Assembly: GCA_964596345.1 (NCBI GenBank) | Contig: CAZQSZ010000007.1 | Coordinates: 1-64,000 of the forward strand | Source: CADEDV01 sp964596345 | GTDB taxonomy: Bacteria; Bacteroidota; Bacteroidia; Chitinophagales; Chitinophagaceae | Reading direction: 5' to 3' | Length of the DNA: 64,000 bases | Part shown: piece after piece, positions 60,551 to 64,000 of the stretch | Position numbering within the stretch: position 1 is the stretch's first letter | Layout of the letters: every line of letters begins with the position of its first letter | Made by a program: the position numbers and the translations under genes | Notes under the pieces: model-generated | Database searches by the model: none | Seen by the model: the letters and a program-made list of their open reading frames with translations, nothing else | What the model was told of the DNA's origin: nothing

Positions 60551-61226
60551 CTGTGTTGTGATCGAGGATGAGCCACTGGCACTGGAACGGACCTGTGCCT
60601 TTGTTCAACGGGTGCCTTCCCTTCAGTTGCTGGCCCGCTTCAGCCAGGCCCCAGATGCGATCCATTACCTGGAATCTGTAAAACCGCAACTGCTGTTGCT
60701 GGATATTCATCTCGGATCTATCTCGGGTATCCGACTGCTTGAAACTATTCAAAGTGATGCATCCGTTATTTTCACGACAGCTTACCCGGATTATGCTATA
60801 CAAGGATACGAACTCAATGTGACGGATTACCTGCTGAAACCGTTTACGTTTGAACGGTTTCAGCAGGCTATTGACAAAGTGCAGCAATTTTATGAGCTGA
60901 AGGAAAGTTTTGCAGAACGAAGTTTCTTTTTTGTGCGGGCTGCCAACGCCCTGGAGAAAATTTATTTTGATGAACTGCTGTACATTGAGGGAATGCGGGA
61001 TTACCGCAAGGTTGTAACGTTGCATAAAAAAGTGATGACCCTGCAGACATTTACGCAACTAGAAAAAGAATTACCTGCGGAACGGGTTTGCCGGGTACAT
61101 AAATCCTATATGGTTGCCACGGATAAAGTAACTGTTGTCCGTACTGATAGTATCGATGTGCAGGGTATTACTATCCCGGTCTCTACGACGTACCGTGCAC
61201 ATTTGATGGAACAGTTGATGTTTTGA
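60540..61226 (+). CDS. LytTR-family response regulator
   Basis: A 228-aa protein with a receiver domain (phosphoacceptor D55 in LLLDIHL, KPF loop near residue 103) and a LytTR domain (about 130-228) containing ELLYIEGMRDYRKVVTL and ERVCRVHKSYMVATDKV. It is distinct from the regulator at 43464-44168. Likely binds the TTTYGCAG repeats at the head of its operon. Confidence 0.92.
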   Translation: MPISCVVIEDEPLALERTCAFVQRVPSLQLLARFSQAPDAIHYLESVKPQLLLLDIHLGSISGIRLLETIQSDASVIFTTAYPDYAIQGYELNVTDYLLKPFTFERFQQAIDKVQQFYELKESFAERSFFFVRAANALEKIYFDELLYIEGMRDYRKVVTLHKKVMTLQTFTQLEKELPAERVCRVHKSYMVATDKVTVVRTDSIDVQGITIPVSTTYRAHLMEQLMF

Positions 61227-61253
61227 TTTTTCTCCTGCCAGCTTTTACATTTG
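61222..61253 (+). promoter_or_regulatory. Consensus promoter after the LytTR operon
   Basis: TTTG (61222-61225), 20 bp, then TACATTTG (61246-61253): both elements match consensus at a normal spacing. It overlaps the end of the response-regulator gene and points into the convergent cupin gene. Confidence 0.6.
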
Positions 61254-61258
61254 CAGTT

Positions 61259-61369
61259 ATGGGTGCCGGCTGCGAAAATCTAGTACAGCGTCGAATCTGC
61301 CAGGGACCTCAAAAAAATTATTTTCGGATGGCTTTTTATTGTCTGCACATACTTTGTATTAGCGAATAA
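61259..61369 (+). CDS. Short ORF downstream of a strong promoter (uncertain)
   Basis: A 36-codon frame starts at ATG 61259, 5 bp beyond the -7 element, and ends TAA at 61367. It overlaps the last 34 bp of the convergent cupin gene. It has three Cys and no known domain. It may be a small protein from a nearly leaderless mRNA, or simply the start of an antisense RNA. Confidence 0.25.
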   Translation: MGAGCENLVQRRICQGPQKNYFRMAFYCLHILCISE

Positions 61370-61845
61370 TGTTCCGGAAATTCAGCAGACAGCTCAGCTG
61401 CTTTCGCCAGTTCAAAATCAGCAAAATCAAAACCAGGTGAAACGGTACAGCCCACTAAAGCAAACGAACCACCGGCCTGCAAGCGGGAGCCAAACCAGCT
61501 GCCGGCTTTGATCACCGTAAAAGGAAGAAAGCCATTGGCCATATCATTTCCCAGTTGATGTTCAGTAAGACCGTTCTCATTCAATTCATAAATGAGCAGC
61601 GGGTCGCCATCATAAAAATGCCAGAGTTCATCAGAAGCGATACGATGAAAGGCGGAGAATTCGTTTCCTTGTAAAAGAAAGTAGATATGGGTACAAACAG
61701 GCCGGTCGCCATGAAAAGCGGGAGGAAGCGTTTCTTTTTTTAAGTGCAGCCCCGCTTCATACACCCGGCCATACCAGCCGCCTTCAATATGTTGTTGTAA
61801 TTGTAAACGACTGATCCAGCCTGCCGCCGTGGAATGCGCTGCCAT
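61336..61845 (-). CDS. Cupin-fold protein, DUF985 family
   Basis: A 169-aa protein of the DUF985/RmlC-like cupin family, with HIEGGWYGRVYEA, THIYFLLQGNEFSAFHRI, ELWHFYDG and SPGFDFADFELA. Homologues occur across bacteria and eukaryotes with no established reaction. Its ATG shares one base with the stop of the upstream gene (TAATG), so the two are coupled. Confidence 0.87.
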   Translation of the reverse strand: MAAHSTAAGWISRLQLQQHIEGGWYGRVYEAGLHLKKETLPPAFHGDRPVCTHIYFLLQGNEFSAFHRIASDELWHFYDGDPLLIYELNENGLTEHQLGNDMANGFLPFTVIKAGSWFGSRLQAGGSFALVGCTVSPGFDFADFELAKAAELSAEFPEHYSLIQSMCRQ

Positions 61846-62798
61846 TATTTGGTTTCAATATAGACTTTGCGGCCATTGACTACGGAAAGGGAATCCCTGA
61901 CACGGGCGGTATCCTGTACCAGTGTGGGTAGAACAAGATAGAGTTTGAATACCACAGAATCTTTTGTTTCCATATTCACATTCCATTCATAGGTCTTCAG
62001 TTTGTTGTAGCGTTCAAAAGCTCTTTTGCGGTTGGCTGTTTCCAATACGTATTTATATTTTCCGGCAGGTAAGTCAACCGTTGTAACCGTGGGCTGTGCC
62101 TGGACGGGTGCCTGCGTCGGTTGTACCGGTATACTATCTGCGGGAACAATAGTTGTTTCGGGAACGATAACAGTTTGCGGCGAATTGGTATCTGCTGCTG
62201 AAGCAGCCACGGTAGTGTTTTTATCAGCAAAACGTTTGGAGATCGTGTAACCACCCCACACAGCGAGCCCGGCACCCGCCACAATCAAAAATGCCAGCAC
62301 CGGTTTTCTCCATTTGGCAGGGGCTGGCCTGGGTGCGATCATCGGGTTATAATTATTGAATGACTCTTCATTTGCCGCAACAGGTGCATTGGTTTTTTCT
62401 TTAGCGGGAAGATCTTTCAGTTTTTCGGTCAGTAAGGTACCGGGTGTAAATTCATATTGTCCTGACCTTATTTTTACAATACTGCCAATGCCTTCCAGCA
62501 TAAAGGGCTTACCAATATTCAGGAATTGCTGGGCCAGCTCCAGGAAGGAATCCAGGTCGGCAGCTGCCAGGGCTTTCATTTTGCCCGACTGGGCCGAAAT
62601 GTAACTGATGAGTTCGACTGATTCTTTGGTGGCGGGATTGCTTTCAAAGGTAATCCCTTCTGCAACGGCCGGTTTTTGTTGCTTACCCGGTTCCGGGTCA
62701 ATATTAACAGCAGGATCGAGCAAAAAACTGCCTATTCCGCGAAGATCGAGTCTTTTGGTACTGTATAAGTACTGGGCAAGTAATGGTGCAAGTTTCAA
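61845..62798 (-). CDS. HU/CCDC81-like domain protein with membrane anchor
   Basis: A 317-aa protein. Two N-terminal CCDC81-like prokaryotic HU domains (about residues 1-130; LDLRGIGSFLLDP, then FMLEGIGSIVKIRSGQYEF) are followed by a single membrane helix near 160-178, a Thr/Pro-rich linker and a SPOR-like C-terminal domain (about 245-317). This layout suggests a cell-division or peptidoglycan-linked envelope protein. It is translationally coupled to the DUF985 gene. Confidence 0.75.
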   Translation of the reverse strand: MKLAPLLAQYLYSTKRLDLRGIGSFLLDPAVNIDPEPGKQQKPAVAEGITFESNPATKESVELISYISAQSGKMKALAAADLDSFLELAQQFLNIGKPFMLEGIGSIVKIRSGQYEFTPGTLLTEKLKDLPAKEKTNAPVAANEESFNNYNPMIAPRPAPAKWRKPVLAFLIVAGAGLAVWGGYTISKRFADKNTTVAASAADTNSPQTVIVPETTIVPADSIPVQPTQAPVQAQPTVTTVDLPAGKYKYVLETANRKRAFERYNKLKTYEWNVNMETKDSVVFKLYLVLPTLVQDTARVRDSLSVVNGRKVYIETK

Positions 62799-62868
62799 AT
62801 CATGGATATTAGATGACTAAGATATACAATTTGCTCCGCCGAAGCAAGCGATGTATTGCCGGGGCGGT

Positions 62869-62876
62869 TAATTTTG
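62869..62876 (+). promoter_or_regulatory. -7 element of the gene at 62885
   Basis: TAATTTTG matches TAnnTTTG and ends 8 bp before the ATG at 62885, as in corA. A nearly leaderless mRNA is predicted, and this favours 62885 over the in-frame start at 62813. Confidence 0.55.
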
Positions 62877-62884
62877 CGGCCATT

Positions 62885-63217
62885 ATGCTGAACCCCGAAG
62901 AACAAGGATTTGTAGAATACTGGAGGGCCAACCGGCTACGGCGCAAAAAGGTCTTTCGACAACTGGCTTTGGGACTCCCGCTGGGAGTTATCCTGGCCGT
63001 GGGTATATTTGCCAACTTTTTTTCCGGCTGGTATAAAAAAGCGGAGATGGTACGCAATAAAGAAATTGCGCAGCACCAGTCTTCGCTGCTGTTAGTGCTG
63101 CTGGTGGCTGTATTGCTGATCGTTGTTTTTATTGTCATCTTCAGTGTGCGCCACAAATGGGATATTAATGAACAGCGGTACCGGGAACTGCTCAGCAGGG
63201 AAGGAATACCGGAGTAA
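62885..63217 (+). CDS. Small membrane protein
   Basis: A 110-aa protein with two membrane helices (about residues 27-46 and 68-93) between basic segments (RANRLRRKKVFRQL, then RHKWDINEQRYRELLSREG). No family recognised. I chose ATG 62885 because the in-frame ATG at 62813 lies upstream of the -7 element. Divergent from the HU/CCDC81-like gene. Confidence 0.6.
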   Translation: MLNPEEQGFVEYWRANRLRRKKVFRQLALGLPLGVILAVGIFANFFSGWYKKAEMVRNKEIAQHQSSLLLVLLVAVLLIVVFIVIFSVRHKWDINEQRYRELLSREGIPE

Positions 63218-63296
63218 GTTTTTATAAACTGTGCAGCGCTTCGGCCCTGCCGGTTGTCATAGCAAACAATCAACCTCTATTTTAAGTAAAACGTAC

Positions 63297-63779
63297 ATGA
63301 AAAAAATCTTGTTTCTTCTGAGTCTTTCCGTAGTTGTTATTAGTTTTCAAGGTTGTATCAAAAGTGCGGTCACTGCTCCCTGTACGGACAAAACCCCGGC
63401 CAGCGAATTACCGGTGATGCAGGCCTACGCCAGTACGAATGGCTATTCTATGTCCACCCATCCCAGCGGGATGCTTTACCAGGTGGTGAATAGCGGCAGC
63501 GGACCGATCCCTTTATCTACATCCAAAGTGTTTGTGAAATATACCGGCAGGCTGGTGTCCAGCAATGCCATTTTTGACCAGCAAACCAACGCTGCAAATA
63601 CAGGGTTTACGGTAAGCCAGCTGATACCGGCCTGGCAACTGGGCCTGGAGCTGATCGCTAAAGGCGGAACGATCCGCCTGATCGTCCCTTCTTCACTGGC
63701 TTACGGATGCAATGGTTACGGAACGATACCCGGCAATTCTGTTTTATTTTTTGAGATTGAACTGGTCGATGTCCAGTAA
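63297..63779 (+). CDS. FKBP-type peptidyl-prolyl isomerase, lipoprotein
   Basis: A 160-aa lipoprotein with lipobox SFQGC at about residues 15-19 and a C-terminal FKBP domain (about 55-160; VFVKYTGRLV, AWQLGLELIAKGGTIRLIVPS, LAYGCNGYGTIPGNSVLFFEIEL). It should catalyse proline isomerisation in the periplasm. I chose ATG 63297 because it starts the signal peptide. A terminator follows. Confidence 0.9.
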   Translation: MKKILFLLSLSVVVISFQGCIKSAVTAPCTDKTPASELPVMQAYASTNGYSMSTHPSGMLYQVVNSGSGPIPLSTSKVFVKYTGRLVSSNAIFDQQTNAANTGFTVSQLIPAWQLGLELIAKGGTIRLIVPSSLAYGCNGYGTIPGNSVLFFEIELVDVQ

Positions 63780-63812
63780 TCTATACAGCTGAAGCTATCT
63801 GCTTGCTTTAGG

Positions 63813-63841
63813 CCCCGGTTTTTATTAACCGGGGTTTTTTA
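63813..63841 (+). terminator. Rho-independent terminator after the FKBP gene
   Basis: CCCCGGTT (63813-63820) pairs with AACCGGGG (63827-63834) over a 6-nt loop, followed by six T. It is 34 bp beyond the stop. Confidence 0.85.
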
Positions 63842-63877
63842 TTGTATCACAACGCAGCTTTAGCAGTTCAGGAATTG

Positions 63878-63885
63878 TATTTTTG
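63878..63885 (+). promoter_or_regulatory. -7 element of serine ammonia-lyase promoter
   Basis: TATTTTTG matches TAnnTTTG, 15 bp before the likely TTG start at 63901. Confidence 0.55.
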
Positions 63886-63900
63886 GAAAAACATTATCAC

Positions 63901-64000
63901 TTGTCATACGAAGCCATTTCTGTGTTTGATATGCTGAAGATCGGGGTGGGTCCTTCCAGTTCGCATACTTTAGGTCCCTGGCGGGCGGCACAACGGTTCC
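63901..64000 (+). CDS. sdaA: L-serine ammonia-lyase, N-terminal part
   Basis: Only the first 33 codons lie in the window. The frame reads SYEAISVFDMLKIGVGPSSS, followed by HTLGPWRAAQRF, the beginning of iron-sulfur L-serine dehydratase (deaminates serine to pyruvate). The start is probably TTG 63901, directly in front of the conserved SYEAISVFD; no ATG fits before it. The gene continues beyond the right edge. Confidence 0.85.
   Translation, partial: MSYEAISVFDMLKIGVGPSSSHTLGPWRAAQRF

Overview
The window looks like a chromosome segment of a Bacteroidota bacterium, most likely family Chitinophagaceae. Supporting signs are a gliding-motility/type IX secretion (CHU_C-type) C-terminal domain on a giant LamG/PKD surface protein, many promoters with the Bacteroidota -7 element TAnnTTTG and almost no classical Shine-Dalgarno sequences, many SxxC lipoproteins, LytTR two-component systems and futalosine-pathway menaquinone synthesis (mqnA). 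I see no rRNA, intact insertion sequence, prophage or CRISPR array. One tRNA (Cys, GCA) is present.

Layout. 0.4-7 kb: housekeeping genes (prfC, a GNAT acetyltransferase, purB, mqnA) with short intergenic repeats. 6.5-21.7 kb: a surface-glycan region containing a GT11 fucosyltransferase, four methyltransferase-like genes, gmd-fcl for GDP-L-fucose, and a five-gene operon of a YfhO-type membrane protein followed by four GT2/GT4 glycosyltransferases. Two paralogous LamG surface proteins bracket its left part. 21.8-26.3 kb: yhhQ, corA-nudix, udp-dapF and tRNA-Cys. 26.3-57.4 kb: an accessory, strongly regulated stretch of secreted and envelope proteins. It holds a DJ-1-like protein, two serine beta-lactamase-like hydrolases, a subclass B1 metallo-beta-lactamase, a TlpA-like redoxin, a TonB-domain protein, lipoproteins and beta-barrels, three Crp/Fnr regulators, two AraC regulators and a LytS/LytTR two-component pair. 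57.5-61.2 kb: an ABC transporter with its own LytTR two-component system. 61.3-64 kb: cupin, HU/CCDC81-like, FKBP and the beginning of L-serine ammonia-lyase.

The most interesting content is regulatory. First, six promoters carry the same 14-bp palindrome (TTRAC-N4-GTYAA type), with its centre 36-38 bp upstream of the end of a -7-like element. That is the class II activator position of Crp/Fnr proteins, and each of the three Crp/Fnr genes lies directly upstream of one such operator and its target. Second, several promoters, including the one in front of the LytS/LytTR genes, carry tandem copies of a TTTCnGTWG-like half-site at a 20-21 bp pitch. This predicts a local LytTR regulon of secreted proteins. 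A different tandem repeat (TTTYGCAG) precedes the ABC/LytTR operon. Third, heptamer-periodic repeats and CCCCTTCAGGGG hairpins sit in or next to translation starts, and one has been absorbed into the mqnA coding sequence. Binding partners for all of these operators are inferred from proximity and geometry, not shown.
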